This document shows, piece after piece, positions 40,101-55,100 of a stretch of 64,000 nucleotides of DNA. Numbering within the stretch: position 1 is the first letter of the stretch; every line of letters begins with the position of its first letter. Below the pieces are notes generated by a model. It had not been told where the DNA came from. It did no database searches and saw only the letters and a program-made list of their open reading frames with translations. Position numbers and translations under genes: made by a program. Source of the stretch: Arion vulgaris (taxonomy: Eukaryota > Mollusca > Gastropoda > Stylommatophora > Arionidae); assembly GCA_020796225.1 (NCBI GenBank), contig CM036758.1, forward strand, positions 25,128,397-25,192,396, in the 5' to 3' direction.

Positions 40101-43100
40101 GGCCATGTAAGCAGATTACCATCAGACAGTGTACCCCAAAGAGCAATGCTGCTCCGATACAATGGGTACAAAGCAAAAGACCGGCCACGCAAAAGATGGA
40201 CCTCAGAGATAACAGAGGCGACAAAGAGACTATCTACGAAGCGCATACTAGGGCCCGTTTAGAAATATCTTCCTGACCTGACGCTGTGAGGCATACAGGA
40301 TTCGAGAAAGAAAGAAAGCTGCTTACTTGCAAGTTTAGTTTTCATATTGCCCCAATCTCTACAATCCCTTCTAAGAGTAATAACATTGCAGTAGTTGGCC
40401 ATGCTAAAATCTATTTGGATTCATTCTTCCCATTTTGGTAGGGTTCCACAGTAACCTGCATATAAGCTTTGGCTTGGATGATAGCATGTTGGGAACGTAG
40501 TGACAGTAGGTCAAGTATATTTCTCATCCTCACAATGGGAGTATCTACAGTGCAGTCAAGGACTATACTCATGCCTTCATTCTGAATATGCTCAAGTCGT
40601 TCACATTGTGATCTTTATATCATAAAGATGCTGAGTCTGTAATCTACCACTGACATAACCAGTTGATGGAGCAGAAGGATAAGTAGTCTCTGTTCAAGTT
40701 GTGCAGTTACCATAAACTTAAGAGCTGCAAGGCGACACTTTGCAATGTTGTATTGTTTGTTCAACATGGTGTTTGAGAGATAGACTACAGTCAAATGTTA
40801 TTCCAAGATAGCGCAACCTGTCACGATGCTCAGTGGCCTGCCCATCAAAGGTGATTCCGGGTAGATCAGCCCTCACTATGTAATTATTCAAAGAGCACCA
40901 CAACATACAGGTCTTTTCAGGATTGACTTGAGAGCATCTCTCTACATCAACATGAGATGGTATGCAATGTTTTCAGAATGTCTTTAACCATCTCCCATCT
41001 ATCTGATCCAGTCCTATATATTAAGATGTCGTCTGCAAATGTCAATGTCCGACTTAACCCGATTGGTTGGATTTTTTGCTACATTTGCTGTGTAAATATA
41101 AACAGCACATGTGATAGAGGAGAACTCAATAGTAATCCCAGACATGTATGTTCAGGATCTGATGTCCATGTTCCTAAATGTAGTGCAACGTTTCTCTCCA
41201 TCCTAAAAGCAGCTTTCCAGTTCACCTGTCAAAGATTAACTCCACATTTTAGTAAAGAGATTATCATGATTGAAAAGTCCACTGTTTTATAAGCATCCTC
41301 CAAGTCAATGACCACAGCAACAGTATTGCTTGAATTCTCTCTCTCGCACGATCGTTCTAGGCTAGTTTTTAATCATTCTTATTGTGATGTATAAACAGCC
41401 AAACATCAGAACGTAATGTACGTGCACCAACCTTCAGCACCTATTGGAGCACAGTTGCTTATCCTTGGGTGGGGTGTTCGATTTCAGCCAGCATTTGGTT
41501 GCGTGACGCTTCCGTAAGCCTTTGGCTGTCCCCAGCCGAACCCACAAGGCAGTGTGTTGCCATTTTCTTTCAGGGCAGCGACCCTTAAACGGCCTGCCCT
41601 CCCGGGCTTATGAACGCCATCTGCCCAGCAAAACCGGTCGTTTTAATGAACACCTTGGTTTGCTGCCCGTTCAGGTTTGTTTGCGGTTTGCTCTGCTAGC
41701 CTTTGATTGTCCCCAATCAACTACAAGGCAGCAGTAGTTCCCTCTGAGCGAACGCGCACTGGCTTTACCTTTGCTGGGCTTTCCAGTTGCTCTGTACATT
41801 TGGGTGGGACGCGCACCCTGCTTGCCGATACCGCTGCCGTGCTTGCTGCCGCGCTTGCAATGTTTTTGCCTCTGTTGGGCTTTCCAGTTGTTCTACTCAT
41901 GTGGGTGGAACGCACAACCTCTTGCTGTGCCGGCCTGCCCCTCGATGACTTTGCCAGCGTGCATGCTAGCTCTGCTCTGTCACCATCGGCTTTTTAGTGC
42001 CTTCCATATACGTGCTCGCTCTGCCCTGGTGCCTACCTCACCATTTCCGTCAATTCCCACTGGGCTGTCCGACTTCGAAGGGACAAAATCCGAGTTTCGC
42101 CCCATGACGCTCACATGCAACTCAACTCGGCACCCAGCATGCTCATCGACTCTAGAGAGGCGGATCAATAGAGAGCATGCGCGGGCTCTGAATTTCGCCA
42201 CAGGTGGGTCAACGTCCCTTCGATGGTTTTGACTTTTTACCTATGTGGACCAACGTGCGGCCCAACTCATCACCCAGCATCCTCATCGGCTCAAGAGTAG
42301 TGCCTCAAGAGAGAGAATGCGCAGACTCCGAATTTCGCCGCACGCTGGTCAACGTTCCTTCGATGGTTTTGATTGGTGCCTCTCTGTGATGGGGGCTAGA
42401 CTTTTGACCCATGTGGACCGTCGTGTGGGCAGATTGACAGAACTCGTCACCCGGCATCCTCATCGGCTCAAGGGTAGTGTATCAAGAGAGAAGATGCACA
42501 GGCTCCAAGTTCCACCCCGTAAGGATCCACATGTATCGTTCTAGCTTTTCCCATCTACCGGGAGAGGTGAGCATTAATAGTCACTCTGGAAGTTCGCTCG
42601 TCTATGTTGCGAGCGGATCCCATCAAGTATGACTACCTTTGCTCTCTACTTGCCCCAGAGTAGCTCTCCCACAGCACCTGCCCTCTTAGCCAGACCGGAA
42701 CTACTGTCTGTTACCAGGGTCACCACTTGGAGGTGAGAGCAGGGGATTAGAGCCACCTCCCTAATCCTGGCGGGACGCTTCCTTGCGCCTTTGACCCCAT
42801 TGCTTGAATTGAAAGCCCTCATAAACATCATAAGCAAATGTGCCAGCATTGTCCCATGTCCCTTTCATTGGCCAGTAGCTGCCTGAAGTGTCAGAGAGGA
42901 TGTGAACTGTCTCTACATGACATGTTACCTTTCTGTCCACTATCTTCTCCAATCTGTCTATTGTTATCTCCCAATCCTCCACCTTGTCACCTCTGTTATT
43001 AGTTTCCTGATAAACTCAACGCTTGGAGTGACAGTTAAAATCTCTAACAATTATACAGATGGTAGGTGTTATGTCCATGTTCTCTAGCACTAGGTCTTTG

Positions 43101-46100
43101 TTTGGGGAGCAGTAGATATTATAAATTTGAGTGCTCCCAATTGGGGTTGTTGCGTCTATCCCTACAATTTCCGACTGTCCACTAGCACATATTGCTATTT
43201 CTTTACATGCAAGCTGGTTACAGGTGAGAATCAGAACATCTTTAGGTCCTGATCTTTCCAATCGGAAGGTCTGATACCCTCTAATGGAAAATCTATTGCT
43301 AGAATTTAGATGTATCTCTTGTATGCATGCTATGTCTATCTGCTCCTGTTGTAGGTGTTTTGTTAATGGGACTTTTCTTCTTTAATACTCCTTCTGCATT
43401 TCATTGCATAATGTTGAATGTTCTATGATTTACTTCACTAGTGCTTGTCCCTTCTAACTGGCTCACAGGCTAGGATCGATCACTCCTGCCGTCTGTTGAG
43501 ACTCCAATTGACCACTGCGCTTTTTTCGTATACTCAACGATGTCGCAAAACGAATTGCGCTGCACATTGTGCATCCATCTACTGCAGCGTTTCTGTCAGG
43601 CTGCCCACCTTTAGCCTTATTTTATTGACCTACAAGGCAGCAGGTTGGACTCGCTCTTAGTCCATCACCATGCGGTGCGCAACCTATCGGTAACAGGTCA
43701 TGCTATTCTCCGGTACGGTGCTGGTACCCTCAATGGCCACAATGTACGGTCAGGTGCTTGCTCTGACCATATATACACAAACACTAAATATCACATTCTG
43801 TCCGCTTATAGTGGCCAGAAACCGTATCGATCACATTGTAAGACTCCATAAATCGCGCAGAGTTTATCCATTATTAATTTTCACAACCTCCATGTTGGTG
43901 ACCCGGAAGCAAATCTATAGGACCCATGAGTCTTTAAGTCACAGAGTAGACCAAAAACACAAAATTATCCCTCTCTGGGAGACCATTCCTGATAAGGAGC
44001 ATACTCTTCATTGTTCTTTGGTACAGAATATTTGTATCTCCCCAATGAAATAGGAGTTTTCTTTTCTGCCATAAGGGCAGAAACGACGACCACTGGCATA
44101 AATTGCTAGACCACCCACACACTCCAGCAAAACCAACCAGGTAAACTGTCATGACTAAATTGCTTGGGCAGACTGATGACCGACCAAATCTCATTTAAGA
44201 GACAGCAAACATGTACATGACAGCTGCTTAGAGAAATAGCTAATGGAAAGCATTCTGACAAGACATTCTAGATAAACATTTCATGGCCATGTTGGTTTGA
44301 TAAATTGATGATGTAGGAATAGCTGTCACAAACACAACGTCACATGGATTAAGCATAGGACATACAATCATTCGGTTTTGGGACTCTGAAATGTTGTTTG
44401 TAGATTGTGCAAGAAAATGTCTTAATAGGCACAATGTCGATTGCATGACTACTGCAGTTCATGTGTAGCTTCCTGCTTGAATCCCTACTCATTTTTCCAG
44501 ACTACAGCTATGCAGCCTGTTTTCAGTGTCACCACACGGAGGTGGAATAGGTTCTTGGTCCGCGTCAGATCACTGTCCTGATTTCCATCATCTTATATAT
44601 TGTTTATTCAATCCTACCATTTATGCTTGCACACAAAAAAATTATGTTAATTGTTCACACACATCAGGTCAGTTGACAATAATCTTATCACATCCTATTT
44701 CATAGTTTCACACAAACAAGCCTTGCCCATTAAAAAAAACAACATTTTTCATGAATGTCATATGAGAGTTTAGCTTTTTATTTAGCCTATTCCATATATT
44801 ACGAGGGAAGACTTGATCAAATATTAATATTTTTGTGAGGAAACTTCTTTTAATGCCAGGCAATGTATGGAACCACTTCATTGGAAGTTAGGTATCGGAA
44901 ATGTGCAAGGATGGTTTCCAGTGTCATAGGTCTGTCGTTCATGGACAACTTTGATTCTGCCACCAACAGTTCGGTATGTCTTGCTACCTACCTGTATGTA
45001 TGTGTGTGTGTTTCTTTCTGTGTATGCAATCTTTGACATCCCTAAGGTTTAAGCACACCAGTTTGCACCAGCACAAGCATCAGCAACTAAGGAAAAAACA
45101 GTAAATAAATAACCCTTTTCCAGACACATGGTGTATGTTGGAGAATTTTGTTATAATATATATATTTACCTAACAGTTTTTCAAACAATCAAGGGCCATG
45201 CCTGTCAGTGTATGCGATCATGTATCTCCACAACTTTATCTCCATGGTACAGTTAATAAGTTCTTATGTCAATCTCTTGTTGATTCATGTTGTCTGACCG
45301 TCCAACTTCTCCCTCTGCCTTTCATGATCTCTCCTTCCCAAATGTTACACATTGTCACCAAATGTTCCAACCCTTCTCTTTGCAATATGTACCCAAAGCA
45401 CATTGATTGCCCTATTCTTACTCTTTTGATCAGGTCTCTGTGTGCAGACCTCTTTTAAAAACTTATCATTATTTTTTCACTGCCCATATGATTTTCAGCA
45501 TTCTTCTTTAATCTTTTCAGCCCCATACCATTTTGCACCAAATCACTTCCCAAATCCCATCAAAGGGAAAAAACTCCTGACATTCCACAGCATGTTTTTT
45601 TTTTTTTTATCAATGACACAAAAACAATTGATCCTAGGACACTCAAATTTGTGTCAGTGAACAAGAAAATGGACATAGTTTAAAAAGAAACTAAATTAAA
45701 ATTAATACAACAGAAAAGGCTGATTGAAAAACGCAGAAGTTGGTGGGGAAAAAAAATTACTCGACAGTTCAAGACAGCGTACTCACCAAACTTAAGTCTT
45801 CAGGCTGGAATGGTTCTTGAAGTAGCATTCACCTTTGCAGAGATGTAACTGGCAAATATTACAACCGTGTACACTTTCTCTGGGATGTTTCTTGCTGCCA
45901 TCAGGTGCTTTTTTGTTGCGGCACCAGAAACAGGTTTTGCATCTTCCTGGCATGCGAATCATGCGGTTCACCGTCTGATTGCCAGTGACTGCTACAATTG
46001 TAGGCATAAGGGTGTTAGCTCTCCTTGTGACAATGTTGCACTTCATGAGTGATGCACATAGAGCAAGCCTGAAATCTATGGGGTCAATATCCTTAGCCTG

Positions 46101-49100
46101 TGGGCGATTTGGAATAAATTATCCAGCTATTGACAATGGAAGTCTGTAAGAGAAAATTAAAAATATACCTCCACCACTTAACAGACTTCCTTTGCACAGT
46201 GTAATATGAGCAAAGCTAGTCAAACTTATCCACGCCACCCAAAGACTTATTATAGTTGATGGTACCTGCACATCCCGTCTACCACCAGGGGTACGACGTG
46301 ACACTGTTGTCTCTCCTGGTGTAGTATTTGTGCTCAGCAAATTCACAAATCTCTTGTCATTCCAGACAGTAGCCACAATATTCCCCTGTTGCCTGTACAA
46401 CACAGAACCTTTCTGCATTCTCTTTGTAGCAGTTGCTTTACATTCAGCTGGCCAGCCCTTGAAATTTGGTCTAATCGTGGAACAAGAGTAGGTCTTTTCG
46501 TTGAGGAGATCCACTGCAAATAATTATAATAATAAAAATGATGATGTTTGTGTAAGAAAGGTTGGCCTACTTTGCAGACAGCATAATGACCTACCAACTT
46601 AAACGTTAAAGTTTAGAAGGTGACCCGTAATCGAGTCCGCTGCACACCAGACCTTGATCCCCCAAGGGTTTGGCTTACCCTTGATATACTGTTTAAAGTT
46701 AAGACGACCAGTGTAGGACATCATAGCTTCATCAACACTAATATTTCTGCCAGGAAACTATTTTCCATTTCACAATGTTGAGGAAAGGTCTTACTTTGTA
46801 CAGCGGGTCGTAGTTCCTATGGCCTTTGGGGAACTGATTTCTCGAATCATTCAGGTGAAAGTACTGAGAAATTTTAGCAAATCTATTTCTCGACATACAT
46901 TTCGAAACCCCTACCTGATTCAATCGATCATCTGTGCTCCTGTACATTTTGTACTGTGGTAAAGCAACAATGCCCATGAAGATATTGATGTGCAAATAAA
47001 AATGAATCTCAGAAGGAGTTACAGGTACCCAGTACTTATCAACATTGCCGGTGGTTTCCTGATGTTGAACGGCATATAAGTTGGTCTGATCCAGCTAACT
47101 GATAGATGTCCTCATTAACTCTCAGGCTTAAATAATCAAATGGCTCAGCATTCTCATCTAAGACGTGCACAGGCCCACAGTCTTCGACAGATGGCTCGAC
47201 TTCAACTGGGGAGGTGGCATCACTCCAACGATCACAGTTAAAAACCGGCAAATTATCGGTCTCTTCATCAGAACTAGAAGTCTCAGGGTCAGAATCAGAG
47301 AAAGGAACATCTATGTCACTTTCCACGTCAATGACACAAGTATCATTTTCTAATTCGATGAAAGGACCATAAAAAGAGGTATCAGATCTATCACTATCAA
47401 CACCATAATTTGCAGCCATTTTCAGAAAATTTGAGAAATTTTTCCGATTTCAAAATTTGTTTAAAAATACACAACTTTCAGTTATGGGTCCACAGGGAAA
47501 TAGAACGCAGTTCCGTTAGTAAATGCCTAGATGGGAATTTCAGTTACATGAAAGGTGGATTAGATGTGACTATAGAGAGTTACAACGCAACAGTATAAAA
47601 CTAGTATTTTATCATATCTGGGATGACTAGTACACAAAAAAAAAAAAAACATTTATTTTCGTATATGGGGTCGAAACAGTTAAAATCACATATGTGACTT
47701 TCAGCTATCTTATTGATTGCTTGTTTATTGTCTATGAATCATTGCTATACATAAGTATTGGCTCAGTATAGCACTGAAGTCGCCTGTGTGTTGCCTGGGC
47801 TCGCAAGGGGAGCAAAGAATAGCAGCATTACGACCTACAAGGCATGTAGTAAGAGGCGTCTAAGGTGGGGTTTGGCGTAGGGCTGGCTACCCTGTCCAGT
47901 AAAAAATTTTAGCCACAAAATCCAACCAACCATGAACAAGTCACAGAAAAATAAAAGAATAACTGTGTCAACCAAGAGGAAAGGAAGCTCTTCTATAAGA
48001 GGTATGAGGCGATGCAGAGAAAGCCGCAAGGAATCTGCACTGCAGATTATCTTCCTTTCACCTAGGAAAAGCTCCAGAATTTTCACCTGGAATGTTAGAA
48101 GTATGTATAAAATGGGGAAGACAGCACAGGTTGTAAATGAGATGAAATACTATGGGATTGGCTGTCATCTGGGGATTATGTGAAACTAAGTAGAATGGTG
48201 CAGGCAAACAATGTCTAAACACAGGAGAAACAATGATGTTCTCAGGCCATATGGAAGAAAATTTCCCCCATAGTGAAGATGTGACTTTAATGCTATCTAA
48301 AGAAGCGGAGAATGTACTAATAAAGTGGGAAGCAGTGAGTCCTAGGATAATCACAGCAATATTCAGAACCACCAAAAAGAAAGTATTCTTGAATGTGACC
48401 CAGTATCTTTACCAACGATAAAGAGGAAAATGTTAATGAGGAATTTTGCATAAAACTTCAAAATACTATAGGTAATCAGAGAAATGGCAACATCAAAATT
48501 CTGATGGGCGACCTTAATGCCAAGATAGGTGGGGACAACAGAGGTTATGAGGAGATTATGGGAAAACATGGACTAGGGGGTAGTGAACGAAAATGGAGAA
48601 CTATTCACTAATTTCTATGTAGTGAATCAATACATCATAAGTGGAAATGTCTTTCCACATAAAAGAATAAATAAAGCAACCTGGGTATCACCAGACCACA
48701 GAACAGAAAATCAAATTGACCACATATGCATAAACAAGAAATTCAGATCATCTCTACAAGATGTAAGGGTTCTAAGGGGGGCAGATGTAGATTTGGATCA
48801 CCATTTGCTGATATGTAAAATTAAACTGAAGCTTAAGCGATACATAACATCTCATGAACATAGACACCAAAATAACGTAGGATACCTCAGAAGTCAAAGG
48901 AACAGTTTAAGGTTACAGTCTCTAATAAGTATGAAGTATTGCAACAATTACAAGATGAGGTGAATGTGGAAGAATGCTGGCAGCAAGCAAAAATTATTTG
49001 GAACGAAACTTGCACAGAGGTATTGGGAAAGAAGGAGCGGAATCATAAAGCATGGATAATTTCAGAAACTCTCAAAGGAATAGAAGAAAGGAAAAAGAGA

Positions 49101-52100
49101 AAAGCAGATTTAATTAATAGCAAAACTATAACTGCCAGAGCCCAAGAAAAATACACAGAAGCTAGCAAAAAATGAAGAAACAAATAAGGTCAGACAAAAG
49201 GCAATACTTAGAAGATCTAGCATGAGAAGCGAAGGTAGCTGCAGTGAAAGGAAACCTCAGAGATCTTTACAACACCACTAGAAAGCTAGCAGGAAAATAC
49301 AGTCAACCAAGTGGGTTGATAAAAAGTAGTGGGAAACTATCACTAATGTTAGAGACCAAATGGAAAGATGGATGAAATACTTCAAGGAACTCCTGAACAG
49401 ACCAGCACCTACACACCCCCCAGATATTCAACCTGCAGAAACTGACTTGGACATCAACTGTGAGAAACCCTCCAAGGCGGAGATTAGTAAAGCCATCAAA
49501 CTTTTGAAAGATGGGAAAGTGGTCGGTCCAGACGGTATTCCAGTGGATGCTGTTAAAGCCAACATAAACACATCTACAGAAATACAAATTATTTAACAGA
49601 ATCTGGAAGACCGAAGAAATACCAACAAACTGGAGAGAAGGATACCCGGTGAAGCTACCAAAGAAAGGGGACCTTCAGAAGTGCGTAAACTATAGAGGAA
49701 TAATGCTATTGTCAGTACCTGGGAAAATACTAAGCAGAATCATCCTGGAGAGACTGAGAGATGCCATCAATATAAAACTGAGAGATGAACAAGTAGGCTT
49801 CCAACCAAATAGATCCTGTGCTAACCATATAGCCACATTACACATAATAATAGAGCAAAGTATTGAATGGAAATCGCCACTTTATATCGGATTTGTGGAT
49901 TATGAGAAGGCTTTTGACAGTATTAATAGGGAAACCCTTTGGAAATTGATGAGACATTATGGGATCCACAGAAAATTATTAACCTAATAAGAGGAACATA
50001 TGAAATGTAGAGTTCTTCATAAAGGTAAACTAACGGACATTTTTGCAATAGAAACAGGGGTGCGACAGGATGTCTTCTATCACCTTTGTTATTCTTACTG
50101 ACAATAGACTGGATTATTAAGACAGCAATAACTACCACCAGAAATGAAATCAAATGGACTCTGACAGAGCAACTAGAAGATCTGGACTTTGCTGATGATA
50201 TAGCCCTTCTGGCCCATACATGAAATCAGATGCAGGATAAGCTAAACACACTGGACCAAAGGTCGCAGCAACTAGGGCTAAACATTCATAAGGGAAAGGC
50301 AAAGATAATGAGAATTAACCAAGCAAATGACAATTCGATCTCCCTGGGTGAAAACCCACTTCAAGAGGTAGAATCATACACATATTTGGGCAGCAAGTTG
50401 GGGCAGCAATGTAGACAAAGAGGGTGGAACAGATAGAGATGTCAAATTAAGAATATAGAAGACAAGAGGAGCTTTCATTGCTATGCGAAACATATGGAGT
50501 CTATAGAAATCAAATCTATAACCAAAATTCAGATATGTTAAAGCAGTTCTACTGTATGCGTCAGAAACATGGAGAACTACTATAATAATAATGCATAAAT
50601 TACAAATATTCATCAACTGGTGTCTGCGCAGAATAGAGGGCCTAAGATGGTATGATAGGGTCACAAATGAGAAACCTATGGATAGAACAAGACAGATTCC
50701 AGTGAACTAAGAAGTTAAAAAAAGATAATGGCGCTGGATAGGACACACTTTGCTAAAACCTGAGAAGAAATAACAGTAAGGGTCCTTTCCTGGAACACGC
50801 AGGGACAGCGAAAGAAGGGGTTTCCATCCTTGCGATAAGCCATTTTGTGCATTCATATGACATCTTGTACGCAATCAGTTAATTATGAGTCATTTATCAA
50901 ACTCATTTAAATGGTCTTTGACTCTATACAACTTGCAAATTTAATATTAATGATTTTTTCTGTTAGCTTTGGTCTAGTAAAATACTCCCTGAGAGTTAAT
51001 TTCACTTAGCTTTTGAGTAATTTGCGCCATGAAGTTCCAAAATTATATTTTTTGTGGCCTTTAATTGAAACCTAGAACACAGTTTCAATTTATTCTGTTT
51101 ACAATGATCTTAGTGTATGCAAGATTGAATCCTATCAGAAACAGCAGATAAAACATAGGTTACATGTTTAAAAGGAACACATTAAAAGAACTATTGACAG
51201 TTGAAAATCAATAAGAGTAGAATGGAAAGCTACAGCACCGGCAACAACAATTAAAACCAAGTAAACACAATTTTTACAAATTGATACCGTCCTTAAAATT
51301 ACATCAAGAATCTTTAAGAACTGGTGCTAGAGATTGGTTATTGGTTACTAAACTGATGTCATTGCACTCCGGGCAGACCCATAGGTGCTCAGTCTCCCCA
51401 ACAGATATCGAAGAGTATGCATACTGATGGTTCCTGTGGCTCGCTGATTAAACACACCTCTCACTCTGCCTCTCAGGCATCCAGTTTGACTTGAACAACG
51501 GGTAACTCCAAACTGCCTAAATCGCTTGATCGATTCAACATCGATTTTAGTGTCCTCATCCAACAGACAGTCGCGAAGAGACTGAAGAATATCCCCTTAT
51601 CCATCTTCAACTCCCCAACAATCGATGCTGTTGATGCAAACCTGGCCACTCTCTCATTACCGTAAACACCCGCATGCCCAGGACAGTACATCCACGTAAG
51701 CCGCTGGAGGTTAGAAACTTCTATAGACGACATCCACTCATACGAAACCTGCCCTTCTGTTTCAGTTTCAGTTTGGAATATCTTCATTGCACTCGGACAT
51801 GTCCATAGGTGCTCCGATCTCCTTCGCAATATCTCCATCAGCGTCCAGCGACTGACCGTACCAGTTCTATTTTGATTGATGAGCCTACTCGTATACCTGT
51901 TGTACCGTTCTTTTCTTGCCACACCAATCTTCAAACCCAGTTCTCGCAATCTAGTAGTTGACGTGGATCGGTTTAGATGAAGATCTTCTCTGCGGCCACG
52001 TTCTATGCGGGCGTTCACGATGTCAGCTCTGTCCTTTGGCTCTTGTGAAGCATCGACTGAAAGTCAGACACAACAACTGCCCCAGTAAATGAAGTCCTAG

Positions 52101-55100
52101 AGATCCAATGGAGGGCAGCAGTAACGGCTTCAACCTCCATCCTCATACTAGAGAGTTTGTCACGTCGGTTGAGTTCTTCCTGTGTAGGAAGAGTTGAAGC
52201 ACACATGGTTATTCAATAAGTTCAATGATGATGGTCCTATCAATCAATTATTAAATCAATCAATATTAAACTGTCTGTGTCAAAAGTGTCTATATATGTG
52301 CATACATGCACGTTCCTGTATGTGATTTTTAGAATATTGTCTTAACATTTCCTATTAATATGCTTTTTTGTTTATGTATTGCCTGTCTGAGTGGCCCTGT
52401 TTATACATGTGTTTGTCAGCTTTACAAATATTATGCTCTCCTAGTGCTATAATACAACACTGTCTATTTGACTGTGGTTGATATTTGACCCATAACTCCA
52501 CTTTAGGGTGGACATGAATGTTGTTGGTTGCTGTTCTACTCATAACTCCCCCTTAAACAATGTTAAGTCATGACATTATCTTAAGCGAGCTAGAGTGTGG
52601 TTGCTATCTAGTCTTCCTGTTATTTACAGGTCCTGAATATAACACAGGAGATCAAAGACTCCTTCATTGAGCTTCTTACCGCTGTTGACTGGATGGATTT
52701 AAATATGAAGCCTGTCTTAAGAGAAAAGGTATGGGCATTGATTATTTTCTAATTGTACCTATAATTGTTTCCTTATTGCTGTTTTGCTGCTGCTGTTATC
52801 CAAAACTGCTGTCGTTTTATGTGGAACTACACACATCATAGACACAAAGTAGTCAGGTTAACCAAAGAGCTAACAGGGGAAACTTTTGAAAAAGAGTACA
52901 GGTGGGTCATTTGATACCAATAATAAAAAAAGTGCTGAGGTCAGTATGAGACAGCTCATGTAGATGGTGACTAAATCCTTACAAGACATTTTATATGGAG
53001 AAGGACAACTTGTATGAAACATTTTATAGGGATAGTAGCTGCATACTTAGGTCAGTGCATGGCCTTTTATATGATCACTATTAGACACTTGGTATTGGAA
53101 ACTTGGGGTCCCCACATAGAAGAAACACAAAGGACAGCAACAATAAGATTAAGACTCATGAAAAAACTAGCAGGAACCCACTGGGGCGCAGATGGAAACA
53201 CTCCACGCCAAATATACACAGAATATGTACATCCAAAACTGGAATATGGCACAGGATCCTACACAACCGCAGCACAAACAAATCTACACAAGCTAGATAA
53301 AATACAGAACACAGGCCTCAGAATCATCACCGGAGGTCTGAGAAGTACACAAATCAAAGATCTGGAAGCAACTGCTGGCATTGAGAGCCTGGGACGACGC
53401 AGGGAAAAAAAAATACTCACACTATCAGAAAAGTTCAAGCGCACAGAAAATAACCCCATGCACCAAACAATCAACAAACCAACCAAAAACCGCATAAAAA
53501 GACACAGCTTCCATCACTTGTCAAAATCACTCTGCAAAAAACATGGACATCCTCTCAAAAGACCCAGTAACCTGGGAAATGATAGTACCACTCAACAACA
53601 TAGACCTACAGCCCAACTTCACAGTGATAACAACAATTCCAAATGTAGACAAAAGGGTGAAGAAACAGGTCCCATCTTGAGAGCGAAGACACTAGAACAC
53701 ATTGACACCTCATACCCCATCCCGAGTGGACCCATATATACACAGGCAGATCATCAGACACGACAGCGAGGAAAGGAGGGCCGGAACCATCATCATACTC
53801 CAAGACGGCACTACACTAACAAATTCAAGTGCCACTGGAGAACTATCAACAAATTTTAGAGCCGAACAACAGGCAATTGTGGATGCCTCAAAAATACTGC
53901 AGCAAAGAAACATCCAAAACAACAAACTTGTCTTCCTTTGCGACTGCTTGTCAGTCCTGTAGGCCACACAAAGGGAACCACAAGATAACATGGAAAGAGA
54001 GCTGACACTACAGCTAAACAAGCTCTCAGAACACAACAAAATTATTCTCCAGTGGATACCAGCCCACCGTGGCGTACAAGGAAATGAAAGAGCAGACATG
54101 CTGGCTAAGGAGGGAACAAAACTTACACAACACAAACACCCAGTGTTACTACCAGAAATCAAGACACATATCAAAAGAAAGTACAAAGAGGTATGGAGGC
54201 AACAAACCCACAGCAAACACCCACAAGATCCCATCAGCAGACTAAACAGAAAACAGCACACAACAATCTTTCGCCTAAGAACAGGTCACTGCAGGCTCAA
54301 CCACCACATGCACAGAATAAAGCCTGCTCAGACTGCACAGTGTGCATGCCAGACAGAAACACAGACTCCAGAGCACATCCTGCAGTCATGTCCATCATAC
54401 ATACACCAACGAAATGAAACATGGCCTCATGAACAAAGCTTACAGACCAAGCTATGGGGAACTCTCGAAGAACTCCAACTGACATGCAGCTTCATAGAGG
54501 CAACCCATCTCATGATTTAGACGAGCATATGAAACCAAACGCAAAGAAGAGACACTTGGTATGGAGAGTAACGATATACTGTTGGGAAATGGGACATTTG
54601 ATATTATGAGGAACATACTGACATCACTATGAACATTTGGTATGATCAAAGGCAACATTATGAGGGCAGTACACCACCATTGCTTTGAAGATAAGCTGCA
54701 GATTGACAAAGTTATGTTCCTGAGACTGGACAAAAAGTTTAAATCAAATGTGGTAGGACTAGGCAAAGTTTCTGAAAGGATGGATAAACTTGTGTATAAC
54801 CTGATAATTATGGAAGCTATAGAATACATACCCTTCAGAATCTATAGAAATAGACAGAGCATGCATGGATCTGTCTAAAGTGCAGTTAATTCACTTTTGT
54901 TAGCCATTAATCAGTAAGAGCAGCAGCAGTATTTGACATTAACCAGGGAGTAGGAGTAAAAGTAATCGAGGAGAGCATGAAAAAAATCAATATGGCACTA
55001 TCATAAAGTAAAAATGAGAAAGTAAATAAAGAGAGTGTAAAATAGAGGATCGAAATTACTCAAGAGAATTTGGGAAAGAAATACTTTGGAAAAGAGTGTC

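Noticed and set aside
53014..53859. The 281-codon ORF, among the longest in the window, as a host gene
   Set aside because: From about residue 28 it is the LINE C reverse transcriptase thumb (Y-V-H-P-K-L-E-Y-G and the G-L-R-I-I-T-G motif), and the first residues lie in unrelated intron sequence.
54642..54878. 78-codon ORF as an additional gene
   Set aside because: No recognised family, no splice or promoter support, and it lies in an intron between transposon remnants.
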